A stretch of DNA of 64,000 nt, taken from Emticicia sp. C21 (GTDB lineage: Bacteria > Bacteroidota > Bacteroidia > Cytophagales > Spirosomataceae). Below the pieces are notes generated by a model, which saw nothing but the letters and a program-made list of their open reading frames with translations, ran no database searches and was not told the origin of the DNA. A program made the position numbers and the translations under genes. Below, one piece after another: positions 9,844 through 18,961 of this stretch (position 1 is the stretch's first letter; each line of letters opens with the position of its first letter). The DNA lies in contig NZ_QVMT01000020.1 in the NCBI RefSeq assembly GCF_003418935.1, forward strand, positions 1 through 64,000, written 5' to 3'.

Positions 9844-10830
9844 ATGACTTCTAAAATATTAAGATATACAGCGCTTATTGTCTTTTCGGGTTTGTGGTTA
9901 TTAGGCTTTTCCACGCATATCTCAAAATGGCTTTATGCACAAGGGATTATCAAAGACGATTATCGCTATGGGGATTTGTATCGTTTTTCGAATCTGCCAC
10001 AGTTCAGGGTATTAAAAGAACCTTGTCAAACACCACAAACGAAAATTACTCAACCTAATACGGCACTTTATTTGATTGGAGATAGTTTTACTGAAGAAGG
10101 TCGCATTGAAGCAGGAGATTTTGTGAGCGGAAGTTTTCATAGATTCTTTATCGGGCATTCGCCTTATATCAAATTAGACAAAACTAAGAAGAATGTACTA
10201 ATCATTGAGACTGTTGAACGACATTTCAGAGAACGTTTTGCTAAACCTTATAGAAATCTTACTTTCAAAGAACCAAGTGCTCAACAAGCGATAAATACCA
10301 GGCTGAAACAGGCAAAATCAGATTTCTGGTATGATTCAGAGCGGCATGAGTCTGTTCTGTTTTCCTCAGATTTCTTTCTGACTATCAAAGAATGGAAGGC
10401 ATCATTAAATGATCGGATATTTGATAGAACTGATGGCCATGTGGTAGTGTCGAAAGATAAAAAGAATATTTTTTATGAGCTTGATGCACGGTCGAATGGC
10501 ATAACCTCTACGTTTGATAAAATTTCCGATAAAGAAATCACTCTATTGGTAGAAAATGTCAACCGTACCTACGATTTTTACAGAAAGAGTGGTTTCGATA
10601 AAGTGTATCTCACGATTGCGCCTAATAAGAGTTCTGTTCTTGGTAAAGATTTGGGAGAATATAATCACCTGATTGAACGCATTCAGAAAAGCCCTGCTTT
10701 ACGTATGCCAATCTTCGATATTTATACACCTTTCAGCACTTCTGAAAAGATGTTGTATGATGTTGGAGACACGCATTGGAATTGCGAAGGAAAGCAGATA
10801 TGGATCAACGCTGTAAATCAAAAACTATAA
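9844..10830 (+). CDS. SGNH/AlgX-like protein, probable acyltransferase partner of the MBOAT protein
   Basis: I chose the ATG at 9844 (MTSKILRYTALIVFSGLWLL...) because it gives an N-terminal membrane anchor; the ATG at 9796 would add 16 unlikely residues. The periplasmic part has an SGNH block I motif LIGDSFTEEG and a C-terminal DVGDTHWNCEG, the block V Asp-x-His pattern seen in AlgX, AlgJ and related O-acetyltransferases. It begins 88 bases after the MBOAT gene. By analogy with alginate acetylation it would receive the acyl group from the MBOAT protein and transfer it to an exported glycan; the substrate is not known. Confidence 0.75.
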   Translation: MTSKILRYTALIVFSGLWLLGFSTHISKWLYAQGIIKDDYRYGDLYRFSNLPQFRVLKEPCQTPQTKITQPNTALYLIGDSFTEEGRIEAGDFVSGSFHRFFIGHSPYIKLDKTKKNVLIIETVERHFRERFAKPYRNLTFKEPSAQQAINTRLKQAKSDFWYDSERHESVLFSSDFFLTIKEWKASLNDRIFDRTDGHVVVSKDKKNIFYELDARSNGITSTFDKISDKEITLLVENVNRTYDFYRKSGFDKVYLTIAPNKSSVLGKDLGEYNHLIERIQKSPALRMPIFDIYTPFSTSEKMLYDVGDTHWNCEGKQIWINAVNQKL

Positions 10831-10832
10831 TA

Positions 10833-10864
10833 TTTTTTTTATACGGCTACGTTCATTAAATTTG
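10833..10864 (+). promoter_or_regulatory. Possible promoter of the epimerase gene
   Basis: TAAATTTG at 10857-10864 is a full match to the TAnnTTTG -7 element, 50 bases before the start codon. A T run occupies the -33 position, so only half of the promoter is well matched. Confidence 0.35.
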
Positions 10865-10914
10865 TACTTTATTTAGATACATATTATATAACTTAATAGC
10901 ATAAATTATTTCTT

Positions 10915-11892
10915 ATGAAAAGAGCACTGGTATGTGGAGCAGGTGGTTTTATTGGAGGCCATTTGGTTAATCGCTTAAAGAGTGAAGGTTATTGGGTGAG
11001 AGGAGTAGATTTAAAATATAATGAATACGGAAATGGAAATGCGGATGATTTTGTGATTGGAGATTTGACAGACCCGGTAGTTTGCAAACAAGTATTAGAA
11101 GGTGGATTTGATGAAGTATATCAATTGGCGGCTGATATGGGTGGTGCAGGATATATCTTTACAGGCGAAAACGATGCAGCCGTTATGCACAATTCGGCAC
11201 TATGTAACCTACACATGTTACATGCTGCACAACAGGCAGGCGTAAAAAAAATCTTCTATTCATCATCAGCTTGTATGTATCCTGAATACAATCAGCTTGA
11301 CCCTGAAAACCCTAAATGTTCAGAAGAATCAGCATATCCTGCTGCTCCGGATAGCGAGTATGGTTGGGAAAAACTATTCAGCGAACGTTTGTATCTTACT
11401 TACCAGCGCAATTTAGGTATTACAGTAAAAGTAGCTCGTTTCCACAATATCTTTGGCCCGCAAGGCACCTGGAAAGGTGGTAAAGAAAAAGCACCAGCAG
11501 CTATCTGCCGCAAAGTGATTGAAGCAGAAGATGGTGGTACTATCGAGATCTGGGGCGATGGCAAACAAACACGTTCATTCTTATATGTAGATGAGTGCGT
11601 AGATGGTGTTCGTCGCTTAATGGAATCTGATTTCTCTGGTCCTGTAAATATTGGCTCAGAAGAGATGATTTCTATCAACGATTTTGCTAAAATGATTGCT
11701 GAAATTTCTGGCAAAAAAATCACTATTAAAAATATTCCTGGTCCTCAGGGTGTACGCGGACGTAATTCTGACAACGCTTTGATTCAGGAAAAATTAGGAT
11801 GGGCGCCATCGCAATCATTGAAAGAAGGTATCACTAAAACCTATCAATGGATTGCTGAACAAGCTAGCAAAGAGGTTGCTGAATTAGTGTAA
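10915..11892 (+). CDS. NAD-dependent epimerase, GDP-mannose 3,5-epimerase-like
   Basis: A 325-residue extended SDR enzyme. The NAD site is GAGGFIGGHL and the catalytic pair is Y149/K153 in EYGWEKL, with the SSSACMYPE segment supplying the C120 that acts as acid/base in GDP-mannose 3,5-epimerase. Stretches such as ADMGGAGYI, FHNIFGPQGTWKGGKEKAPA and PGPQGVRGRNSDN follow the plant enzyme, which makes GDP-L-galactose and GDP-L-gulose. The specific activity is inferred from this similarity. Its position after the O-acetylation genes and before two glycosyltransferases suggests precursor supply for a surface glycan. A terminator follows. Confidence 0.85.
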   Translation: MKRALVCGAGGFIGGHLVNRLKSEGYWVRGVDLKYNEYGNGNADDFVIGDLTDPVVCKQVLEGGFDEVYQLAADMGGAGYIFTGENDAAVMHNSALCNLHMLHAAQQAGVKKIFYSSSACMYPEYNQLDPENPKCSEESAYPAAPDSEYGWEKLFSERLYLTYQRNLGITVKVARFHNIFGPQGTWKGGKEKAPAAICRKVIEAEDGGTIEIWGDGKQTRSFLYVDECVDGVRRLMESDFSGPVNIGSEEMISINDFAKMIAEISGKKITIKNIPGPQGVRGRNSDNALIQEKLGWAPSQSLKEGITKTYQWIAEQASKEVAELV

Positions 11893-11920
11893 GAATTATC
11901 ATTTCTTAATTATAGATTGA

Positions 11921-11954
11921 GATGACTGTGCTAAGGTTCAGTCATCTTTTTTTT
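11921..11954 (+). terminator. Terminator after the epimerase gene
   Basis: GATGACTG pairs with CAGTCATC around a 10-base loop and is followed by eight T residues. Confidence 0.85.
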
Positions 11955-12068
11955 ATTGGCAAGCCAATTCAAATTGTAGGGCTCAAAATTTTGAACTCCT
12001 ACCTGGTAAATATTCTTTGACCTCATACGTGGCACGCATTTTTATTCATTTTATAATAAAAATCTGCT

Positions 12069-12731
12069 ATGAAGTCCAACTTTGACCTTACGTTAATGCT
12101 TGCTCGTATTGAGGACGCCATTAGGCCTTTTCCCAAAGCAGCCATGTTTGAATTGGCTGAGAGAGGCTACACCTCTCTATTTGAGCAACTGATTTCCTGT
12201 ATTATCTCAATCCGTACATTTGATGAAACTACTATTCCTGTCTCCTTACGGCTTTTTGAAATTGCACGGACACCCCAGGAAATACTAAAACTAAGTCCTG
12301 AAAGACTGAGTGAATTATTGTTTGGCAGCTCTTATCCGGAACAGAAAGCTTATACTATGTTAGGCATTGCACGGACAGCAATTGAACAATACAATGGTGA
12401 ATTACCTGCTGACTTCGATAAGCTAACAGAAATGAAAGGTGTAGGGCCAAAATGTGCGAATCTGGCATTGGGAGTAGCAGCAGGACAAGCGGCTATTAGT
12501 GTAGATATCCATGTGCACAGGGTGGTAAATCGGTGGGGCTTTATACAAGCCAGCCAGCCGGAAAAGACGCTGAAAGCATTAGAAGCCAAAGTACCTGTTG
12601 AACAATGGATTGATATTAATCGTTTACTGATGCCTTTTGGAAAACATATCTGTACTGGTAATTTACCTAAATGTTCTACCTGCCCGGTATTGGAATTTTG
12701 TGAGCAGGTCGGAGTAACAAAGCATCGATAA
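12069..12731 (+). CDS. nth: Endonuclease III-like DNA glycosylase
   Basis: A 220-residue HhH-GPD base-excision repair enzyme. The helix-hairpin-helix MKGVGPKCANLALG carries K128 and is followed by D146 in VDIHVHRVVNRWG, the spacing found for K120 and D138 of Escherichia coli Nth, so a bifunctional glycosylase/lyase is predicted. The C-terminal C-x6-C-x2-C-x5-C (CTGNLPKCSTCPVLEFC) binds a 4Fe-4S cluster. Because Bacteroidota may carry more than one Nth-like protein, the symbol is offered for the family. It is a single-gene unit convergent with a glycosyltransferase gene. Confidence 0.85.
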   Translation: MKSNFDLTLMLARIEDAIRPFPKAAMFELAERGYTSLFEQLISCIISIRTFDETTIPVSLRLFEIARTPQEILKLSPERLSELLFGSSYPEQKAYTMLGIARTAIEQYNGELPADFDKLTEMKGVGPKCANLALGVAAGQAAISVDIHVHRVVNRWGFIQASQPEKTLKALEAKVPVEQWIDINRLLMPFGKHICTGNLPKCSTCPVLEFCEQVGVTKHR

Positions 12732-12738
12732 AATATAA

Positions 12739-12759
12739 AGGCGAACTTTTAGTTCGCCT
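12739..12759. terminator. Terminator hairpin between nth and the glycosyltransferase gene
   Basis: AGGCGAACT pairs with AGTTCGCCT around a three-base loop. On the minus strand it is followed by TTTATATTTTA, so it mainly serves the 12767-13951 gene. Confidence 0.7.
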
Positions 12760-12766
12760 GCACGTA

Positions 12767-13951
12767 TTATATTTCTAATAGTGTTCTGATAAATGCTTCA
12801 CTGGTATGATCTTCTATAAATTGCTTGGCTTTTTGAGGATATTCAACTTTTGAAGTGTTCAGGAAATACTGGAAAGCCTCTTTAATTTCTTCCGACTTAT
12901 GACCATCAACAGTTATTCCTAAGTTATACTCTCTGGTCTGTTCTCCTACTACACCGTATTTAGTTGCAATAATAGGTTTATTATGGCGAGAAGCAAGACC
13001 AATTACACCACTTGATGAGTAAAAATTGACATAGGCTAGAGAAATCACATCGCTTTGGCCGATAAATGATTCCATTTCATCATCACCTACAAATCTACTT
13101 TCAAGAGCCACTTGAAGTTCAGGCCTTAATTGTTTAGCCTCTGCAATTGCCTCGGCTAGTGGTGCCTGATATTCATCTCTTATTTTACCAACTATCAATA
13201 AACAACTCCTGGATGCTTCTTCTGCAGATAGTTGCTGTAGGCCTTTCAATAGATTCACTACATTTTTTTTACTATCTATCATCCCAAAAGCCAGAAAGAT
13301 TTTTCTGTTAGCGTTAATCCTATATTTCTCTCTTATTAATAATCCATCTCTTGAAGGATAATCATAAACAGGGTCAGGCAGATAAGCAAATATTTTTGTT
13401 CCCAGAGTCTCATTCATAGTCTTTACCGTTTGCCTGTCGTTAAAGATAAAGACTTTCTTTAGATGCTTATTCCGGAGCATCCACCAGGATGTAAATATCT
13501 TACGCGCTTTGGTTACGGCTGTCTGTTGTTTAGCTCTAAGGGTACCCTGAGCAGGAATCACTCTTGGGTAAGGATTAAACATAATCCCGGTGATTTCGCA
13601 CGCTGAACGACTACTTCCAATGGTATGTTGAAACATATCGACCATCATTAATATCAGTTTGTCTGCTTTCCAGTCGCTGACATATTTCATGATGGACTTC
13701 CAAAGTAATTGTGTCGACTTTATCAGGCTCATGCCCGAGTTATGCGGCGCAAACTCTTCGTCAGTAAAGAATGTTATCTGAACGTTTTTGGCAGAAGTAG
13801 TTATTGAAGGGATAGTCTTTGCCTCAGGATTCAGCAAAAACACATATTCAGTCTCGTTTGGGTTTTGTTCTAAGAATCTTAAGATATTTTGAATATGTCC
13901 TAAATTATGCCCCACTAATTTCACATAAATATCGCAGATAATAATTCGCAT
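12767..13951 (-). CDS. Glycosyltransferase, GT4/GT-B type
   Basis: A 394-residue protein with a GT-B layout. The C-terminal half has KIFLAFGMIDSKKNVVNLLKG, SCLLIVGKI and SSGVIGLASRHNKPIIATKYGVVGEQ, corresponding to the donor-nucleotide domain of GT4-like enzymes, although the usual E-x7-E is replaced by a serine-rich segment. It probably works with the next glycosyltransferase upstream on the same strand (113 bases away) in surface glycan assembly. Donor and acceptor cannot be predicted. Confidence 0.75.
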   Translation of the reverse strand: MRIIICDIYVKLVGHNLGHIQNILRFLEQNPNETEYVFLLNPEAKTIPSITTSAKNVQITFFTDEEFAPHNSGMSLIKSTQLLWKSIMKYVSDWKADKLILMMVDMFQHTIGSSRSACEITGIMFNPYPRVIPAQGTLRAKQQTAVTKARKIFTSWWMLRNKHLKKVFIFNDRQTVKTMNETLGTKIFAYLPDPVYDYPSRDGLLIREKYRINANRKIFLAFGMIDSKKNVVNLLKGLQQLSAEEASRSCLLIVGKIRDEYQAPLAEAIAEAKQLRPELQVALESRFVGDDEMESFIGQSDVISLAYVNFYSSSGVIGLASRHNKPIIATKYGVVGEQTREYNLGITVDGHKSEEIKEAFQYFLNTSKVEYPQKAKQFIEDHTSEAFIRTLLEI

Positions 13952-14064
13952 AATTTGTCTTTTGAAAATCCGATTAATAAGAAAACGATTAAAATAATAA
14001 TCGTTATATCGACACTAAATTGAAAATGATATAACCCTGCATGAAATAAAATCTCACGACGCAC

Positions 14065-15180
14065 TTACTTACCAACCACACTTTTATAGACATTTAAAGT
14101 CTTCTTAGCAGTATTTTCAGGAGAAAAATCTTTCAATCTCTGATAGCCTTTTTTCACTAAATTCAACTTTAACTCTGCATTATCAATCAGTTTTTCAACT
14201 TCGAAATTAATATTCTCCTTATTTTCAGGATTAAAATACAGCGCAGCATTCTGTGCAACTTCAGGAAAACATGAACGATCGCTTAGTATTACAGGGCACC
14301 CACAGGCAAATGCCTCCAGAATTGGTATCCCAAAACCTTCATATAAAGATGGATAAATAAAGGCTATAGCTTTCTGATAAATCCGATAGAGTACCGCATC
14401 GTTTGGTATTTCCTGATGTAAAATCTGCCCGCTTACTCCCAATTCATGAAATAATTTCTGCTCGCTTTCTGTAAAGCCATGACTTCCGGCACATATCAGA
14501 TGTAAATCTGATTGTTTATGTAGAATTGGTGCAATGGCTGTGAGGAAAATGTCAAAGTTTTTATAGTTTTCCCTGTTCCCAACATATAGCAGGTATCTTT
14601 CAGGCGTAACAATATCAAAATCTTCTGCAGGTTTGTAAGTAGCAAAATGTGTAGAATGATGAACTACTTCTATCTTTTCCGGTGCAATACGAAAAATCTC
14701 TAAGAGGTCATTTTTTGTATTCTCCGAAACCGCAATCACTTTTGCTGCTCTATCCAGTACTCTTTGTTTATAAGCTTTATCAAATCCATCCAACTGAGCA
14801 TATTGGGTAGCAAATTTCTCAGGAATTGCATCATGGTGAGTAATCACATAAGGTGTTTTACCCAAAAAAGTCATGAAATAATCGTTGAAATAAGTCGGAT
14901 GAAATATATCGTAATTATGACGTGTTATCTGGAGGGCACTATTAGCCCGGTTAACGTGAGAAAACAAAGTATTTGTAAGGCCGTGTCCCAGGAAATAACT
15001 GAATGGAAATACCTTTTTAACATCGGCATTTTTCAGGTATTCGTTATTTGAGAAAAGTAATGATAAATTCACCTCTACTCCCTGATGATATTTCAGATTG
15101 TGCATCAGGTCATAAAAATACCTTGCTACACCTCCAAATTTTGCACCCGAAAATGATTGATGATCGAAAAGGACTCTCAT
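14065..15180 (-). CDS. Glycosyltransferase family 4
   Basis: A 371-residue GT4 enzyme. The N-terminal domain has FGGVARYFYDLM, and the C-terminal domain has RYLLYVGNRENYKNFD, the donor-binding YPSLYEGFGIPILEAFACGCPVILS (E-x7-E) and an ALYFNPEN segment. This pattern is close to mannosyl- or rhamnosyl-transferases of O-antigen and exopolysaccharide clusters. It is probably transcribed before the 12767-13951 gene. Together with the epimerase and acetylation genes on the other strand it suggests a surface polysaccharide locus. Confidence 0.9.
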   Translation of the reverse strand: MRVLFDHQSFSGAKFGGVARYFYDLMHNLKYHQGVEVNLSLLFSNNEYLKNADVKKVFPFSYFLGHGLTNTLFSHVNRANSALQITRHNYDIFHPTYFNDYFMTFLGKTPYVITHHDAIPEKFATQYAQLDGFDKAYKQRVLDRAAKVIAVSENTKNDLLEIFRIAPEKIEVVHHSTHFATYKPAEDFDIVTPERYLLYVGNRENYKNFDIFLTAIAPILHKQSDLHLICAGSHGFTESEQKLFHELGVSGQILHQEIPNDAVLYRIYQKAIAFIYPSLYEGFGIPILEAFACGCPVILSDRSCFPEVAQNAALYFNPENKENINFEVEKLIDNAELKLNLVKKGYQRLKDFSPENTAKKTLNVYKSVVGK

Positions 15181-15502
15181 AAAAAAGGTCAGTATGTAGT
15201 AGTATCGATGCTTAGGAAAACAAAACTTTAATGCAAAATACCCTACATTCTATTTTAATTCTTACAAAATAAAATACTCTAAAAAAATGTATGCATAGTT
15301 TGATTACTGTATTTTTATCTTTTTAGGCTATCTGCTGATAAAACTACAACTATTGAGCATAAGAGGCATGTTAAACACCCAGACTATTTATTGATGTCAA
15401 TTCAGATGTGATTTCAGAATAACATAAGCATGAAAGTGTTACCGAAATTAGTTTGTCTTGAGCAAATATTACTGATAGTGAAATGCAGTTTTGCTGAACA
15501 TC
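15181..15502. other. Intergenic region upstream of the GT4 gene
   Basis: AT-rich non-coding DNA in which I see no gene. It should contain the promoter of the two minus-strand glycosyltransferase genes, but no clear consensus was found. Confidence 0.4.
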
Positions 15503-15549
15503 CTGGCAAAAATAACAAAAAAGGATAACATTGCTGTTATTTTTGCCAG
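15503..15549. repeat. 15-bp perfect inverted repeat
   Basis: CTGGCAAAAATAACA and TGTTATTTTTGCCAG are perfectly complementary with a 17-base loop. It lies 73 bases downstream of the transporter gene stop. There is no T run after it on either strand, so it is either an unusual terminator or a protein-binding or structural element. Confidence 0.6.
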
Positions 15550-15621
15550 AGTTAATAATTTATTACCAGAAAAATGCAAATGCGATACTTTTACGTCACT
15601 CACCTATCTAAAATGCTCGTT

Positions 15622-16938
15622 TTACTTGTAAATCTTCTTTGATGGTATTCTCATCAGAAGTAGGAAACCGATTATAAAAAAGACCAGAATTACCAATACT
15701 GAATTGCGCATATTGCCGGTTATCTGTTCCACAAAACCAAATAAAAGAGTACCAAGTGTAATAGCGATTTTCTCAACAATATCATAAAAACCAAAATAGG
15801 ACGCAGTATCTTCTGTACCTTCAGGAATTAGTTTCGCATAAGTTGAGCGAGATAATGATTGGATGCCTCCCATTACCAGACCTACAATGGCAGCAATCAC
15901 ATAAAACTCGTTAGCAGTGGTTGTAAAATAGGCAGCCAAAGGCATGAGTCCCCACACAAAAATCTCTATCAACAACGCTTTAGTATTACCAAATTTACTT
16001 GATAACCACGAAGCTAAGAATGAGCCTGGAATAGCAATTAATTGTATCAGCAAAAGCGTGACAATCAATCCTGTTTTTTCGATATGTAATTCCTTATCAG
16101 CAAAGATAGTTGCCACATAAATAACAGTCATTACACCCATATCAAAGAAAAGGAATGATAATAAGAACCGGGTAATCAATTTATTTTTCCTAACCTCTTT
16201 CAATACTTTGCCTAATTCATGAAAACTATTACTTAACCAGTTACCGGCTAATGATTTCCTCTGATCTTTTGGTAAATAGTAGAAAGGAATCTGTGCAAAT
16301 AATGCCCACCAAAGCCCCACGGTTAAGAATGAAACACGGGCTGTAAATCCTGAGTCGCTATCTTCCTGAGTAAGGCCAACAAACTCCGGTTTCATTATCA
16401 TTACCAGATTAAAAACCAATAACAGCACACTACCGATATAACCCATCATAAAACCTCTGGCGCTCAAGTTATCGAAGCGGTCCTCGGTAGCGATTTCTGG
16501 TAAGAACGAGTTATAGAAGACAATGCTTCCACCCCAACCCATCACAGATAACCCAAAGGCAATAACTACCCATGAGACGTTTTCCTTAGTAAAAAAATAA
16601 AAATAAGCACAGCTGGCCGCACCCAAATAACAGAAAACCTTCATGAAAAACTTTCGGCGCCCGCTTGAGTCTGCTAATGGAGTAAGAACAGGATTTAATA
16701 GTACTAATAATAAGGTTGCAACGGAGATAGAATAAGAATACAGAACAGAGTTCTGGACATGAAAACCGAAGAAATTTACAACATCATTGATAACATTTCC
16801 CTGCGCATCCTTATCGGTAGTTGTTGCCAAAAAATACATTGGAAAAACAACAGTGATAATGACTAAGTTATGAACTGAATTGGCCCAATCGTACATAGTC
16901 CAGGCAGTCAGTACTTTCTTCTGATTTTTTTGAAACAT
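15622..16938 (-). CDS. MFS transporter, Atg22/UMF1-like
   Basis: A 438-residue inner-membrane protein with about twelve hydrophobic segments. The N-terminal AWTMYDWANSVHNLVIITVVFPMYF is the signature of the UMF1 (Atg22-like) branch of the major facilitator superfamily; the central G-QSLSRSTYAKLIPEG and YFGFYDIVEKIAITLGTLLFG are also conserved. The yeast relative exports amino acids from the vacuole, but substrates of bacterial members are not established. It is monocistronic, divergent from the BlaI gene. Confidence 0.88.
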   Translation of the reverse strand: MFQKNQKKVLTAWTMYDWANSVHNLVIITVVFPMYFLATTTDKDAQGNVINDVVNFFGFHVQNSVLYSYSISVATLLLVLLNPVLTPLADSSGRRKFFMKVFCYLGAASCAYFYFFTKENVSWVVIAFGLSVMGWGGSIVFYNSFLPEIATEDRFDNLSARGFMMGYIGSVLLLVFNLVMIMKPEFVGLTQEDSDSGFTARVSFLTVGLWWALFAQIPFYYLPKDQRKSLAGNWLSNSFHELGKVLKEVRKNKLITRFLLSFLFFDMGVMTVIYVATIFADKELHIEKTGLIVTLLLIQLIAIPGSFLASWLSSKFGNTKALLIEIFVWGLMPLAAYFTTTANEFYVIAAIVGLVMGGIQSLSRSTYAKLIPEGTEDTASYFGFYDIVEKIAITLGTLLFGFVEQITGNMRNSVLVILVFFIIGFLLLMRIPSKKIYK

Positions 16939-17133
16939 TTCTAAGGTAGGTATTTAGTTTTTTTATAAATACAAAAGTATTCAACAAAACATTAAATATT
17001 GAATTACTGGCGAAGCAATTTATTAAAAAATACTATACGATGCTAATAGAAAGAAAAAACGTTGTCCATAAGCTAAATCAAGCATTTTATTTAACATTCA
17101 AAAAATAATAATATGGCAAGTAATAAAATATTT

Positions 17134-17189
17134 CCTACGAAACACTTGCACAATCTACGAAATATTCGTAGTATTGAAAATATTTCGTA
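17134..17189. promoter_or_regulatory. Probable BlaI operator cluster
   Basis: CTACGAA-ATA-TTCGTAG (17155-17171) is a perfect inverted repeat 24 bases before the BlaI start. Further TACGAAA half-sites lie at 17136 and, inverted, at 17181-17189 (TATTTCGTA). BlaI/MecI repressors bind palindromes of this size in their own promoters, so autoregulation is likely. Confidence 0.65.
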
Positions 17190-17194
17190 ACACT

Positions 17195-17557
17195 ATGCAA
17201 AAACTGACAGTACAGGAAGAACAAGCTATGAAAGTAATATGGCAATTAGGTGAAAGCCATATCAGGGCAATATTAGATTTAATCGGTGAAGATGAAATGC
17301 CTTATACTACATTGGCCTCAACTATCAAAAACCTTGAAAAGAAAGGTTTTTTGAAGAGTCGTAAGATTGGCAATGTGAGCTTATATACACCTCTTATTAC
17401 AGAGGCTGCTTATAAGAACACGTTTCTTCATCGATTTGTAGAAGACTATTTTGATAATAGTTATCAGCAAATGGTTAATTTTTTTGTGGAGAATAAAAAA
17501 TTAACACCAAGTGAGTTAAAAGAAATTATTTCAATGATTGAATCCGGAAAAAAATGA
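17195..17557 (+). CDS. BlaI/MecI/CopY-family transcriptional repressor
   Basis: A 120-residue winged-helix repressor. MQKLTVQEEQAMKVIWQLG, MPYTTLASTIKNLEKKGFL (recognition helix) and the wing GNVSLYTPLIT are typical. The ATG at 17195 fits the family start, whereas the ATG at 17174 overlaps the operator-like repeat. The M56 peptidase gene overlaps its stop by four bases (ATGA), so the two are translationally coupled. The pair mirrors BlaI-BlaR1, in which the membrane peptidase cleaves the repressor in response to a signal. Confidence 0.92.
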   Translation: MQKLTVQEEQAMKVIWQLGESHIRAILDLIGEDEMPYTTLASTIKNLEKKGFLKSRKIGNVSLYTPLITEAAYKNTFLHRFVEDYFDNSYQQMVNFFVENKKLTPSELKEIISMIESGKK

Positions 17558-18804
17558 TAACTCTTGTAATTATATTACTAAAATTTAGTCTGACTATTTC
17601 GGCAATATGGGGTTTCTACAAACTTATTCTGGAAAAACTCACTTTCTTTGTTCCGAACCGGTTTTTCTTTTTGAGTGGTATATCCATCGCTTTTTTCATT
17701 GCCCTCGGACGCTTTGAATGGGTTGCTACCTTCGTTAGTAATCAATTTAGCATGGCTGATTTAGACCCATATATTCCTTCTATTCAAGCCACAAACCAAC
17801 AGGTTTTTAATCCAATCACCCAATTACTTGCATTTAGCCCTATTTTATTATCCGTATATTGTTTGGGTGTTATGGTTTTGAGTATGCATCTGTTTATCCA
17901 GTACCTATCCTATCGGAAACTGAAAAGAGGTGCCTACACGACAGAAATGTATGGCCAAAAAGTTTATGTAGTTCAAAAAGATATATTACCGTTCTCGTTT
18001 GGCCAATCGATATTTATTTCTGAAAGTGCTGCAGGCAATCCTGAAATCGGAAAAATTCTATTGCACGAATCTATTCATATTCAACAACATCATAGTATAG
18101 ATGTGCTATTGGTAGAGTTAGTCAGAATTATCAACTGGATTAATCCTTTTGCCTGGTTGTTAAAAAAATCCATTCACCAGAATCTTGAATTTTTAACTGA
18201 TGACCTGATTATCAATAAAGGCATTGATAGAAAGACTTATCAATATCTGCTTTTACATTTTTCGGGCAATAAGCCTTTTAGTTTAGTAACAAATTTCAAT
18301 TTTTATTCACTTAAAACAAGAATCAGTAAAATGAACCAAACCAAATCGAACCAATTACAGTATTCAAGGTTCCTATTGGTTATTCCTGTTGTTTTAGTTT
18401 TGTTATTTGCATTTAGTTGTATGAACGAACAAACAACTAATGTAACTCCAAAACCTAAGGAAATAACCATCGAAGATTTAAAATCGAAGCTGAAAGAACC
18501 TGTATTAAAATTAGATGCCTCGGCTGACAACCAGTTTGCCAAAATGGATGAAAAAGAAATCGTTGCACTTAAATCGAAACTGAAGCTGTCTTTAGTAAAA
18601 TTAGACGCTTCGGAAAAGAGTCAATTTAAGACAATGAGCGACGTAGAAGAAGTCGTAAAGTTTAAAGAATCATCTTTAAAATTAACCTTACCGACTGAAG
18701 AGCAATGGAATCAAAAGCTAATTCTTCAAAAAGTTAAGAATTCCCCAAAAGAAGTAGTAGAAAAACTCCCGCCTCCTCCACCTCCGGTTCCTGACCAAAA
18801 ATAA
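17554..18804 (+). CDS. M56-family (BlaR1-like) membrane metallopeptidase
   Basis: A 416-residue inner-membrane protein. Hydrophobic helices occupy roughly residues 1-20, 35-52, 92-118 and 289-304, and the cytoplasmic zinc-peptidase motif is H171-E-S-I-H175. The first 290 residues form the M56 domain, which in BlaR1 cleaves the partner repressor. After the last helix comes a charged tail with two similar units (LKSKL...LVKLDAS...F..M, near residues 308-330 and 341-363) ending in a proline run. No penicillin-binding sensor domain is present, so the signal is not beta-lactam binding of the BlaR1 type; it is unknown. Confidence 0.88.
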   Translation: MITLVIILLKFSLTISAIWGFYKLILEKLTFFVPNRFFFLSGISIAFFIALGRFEWVATFVSNQFSMADLDPYIPSIQATNQQVFNPITQLLAFSPILLSVYCLGVMVLSMHLFIQYLSYRKLKRGAYTTEMYGQKVYVVQKDILPFSFGQSIFISESAAGNPEIGKILLHESIHIQQHHSIDVLLVELVRIINWINPFAWLLKKSIHQNLEFLTDDLIINKGIDRKTYQYLLLHFSGNKPFSLVTNFNFYSLKTRISKMNQTKSNQLQYSRFLLVIPVVLVLLFAFSCMNEQTTNVTPKPKEITIEDLKSKLKEPVLKLDASADNQFAKMDEKEIVALKSKLKLSLVKLDASEKSQFKTMSDVEEVVKFKESSLKLTLPTEEQWNQKLILQKVKNSPKEVVEKLPPPPPPVPDQK

Positions 18805-18873
18805 TCAGATTAAATCTGCGGTAATTTGTCTATTTCTGAATTATTACTCAGAATGTTTGAGGGAGAAGTATGC

Positions 18874-18924
18874 TAAAAAAAAGGCTTCTGGAATAGATCT
18901 ATTTCTATTCCAGAGACACCTTTT
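18874..18924. terminator. Bidirectional terminator
   Basis: TCTGGAATAGA pairs with TCTATTCCAGA (11 bp), flanked by an outer AAAAGG/CCTTTT stem with an internal loop. It separates the convergent M56 and pxpA genes. Confidence 0.75.
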
Positions 18925-18961
18925 CAAATTATGCTTTAGCTCCCGGAAAGAAGAATTGCTA

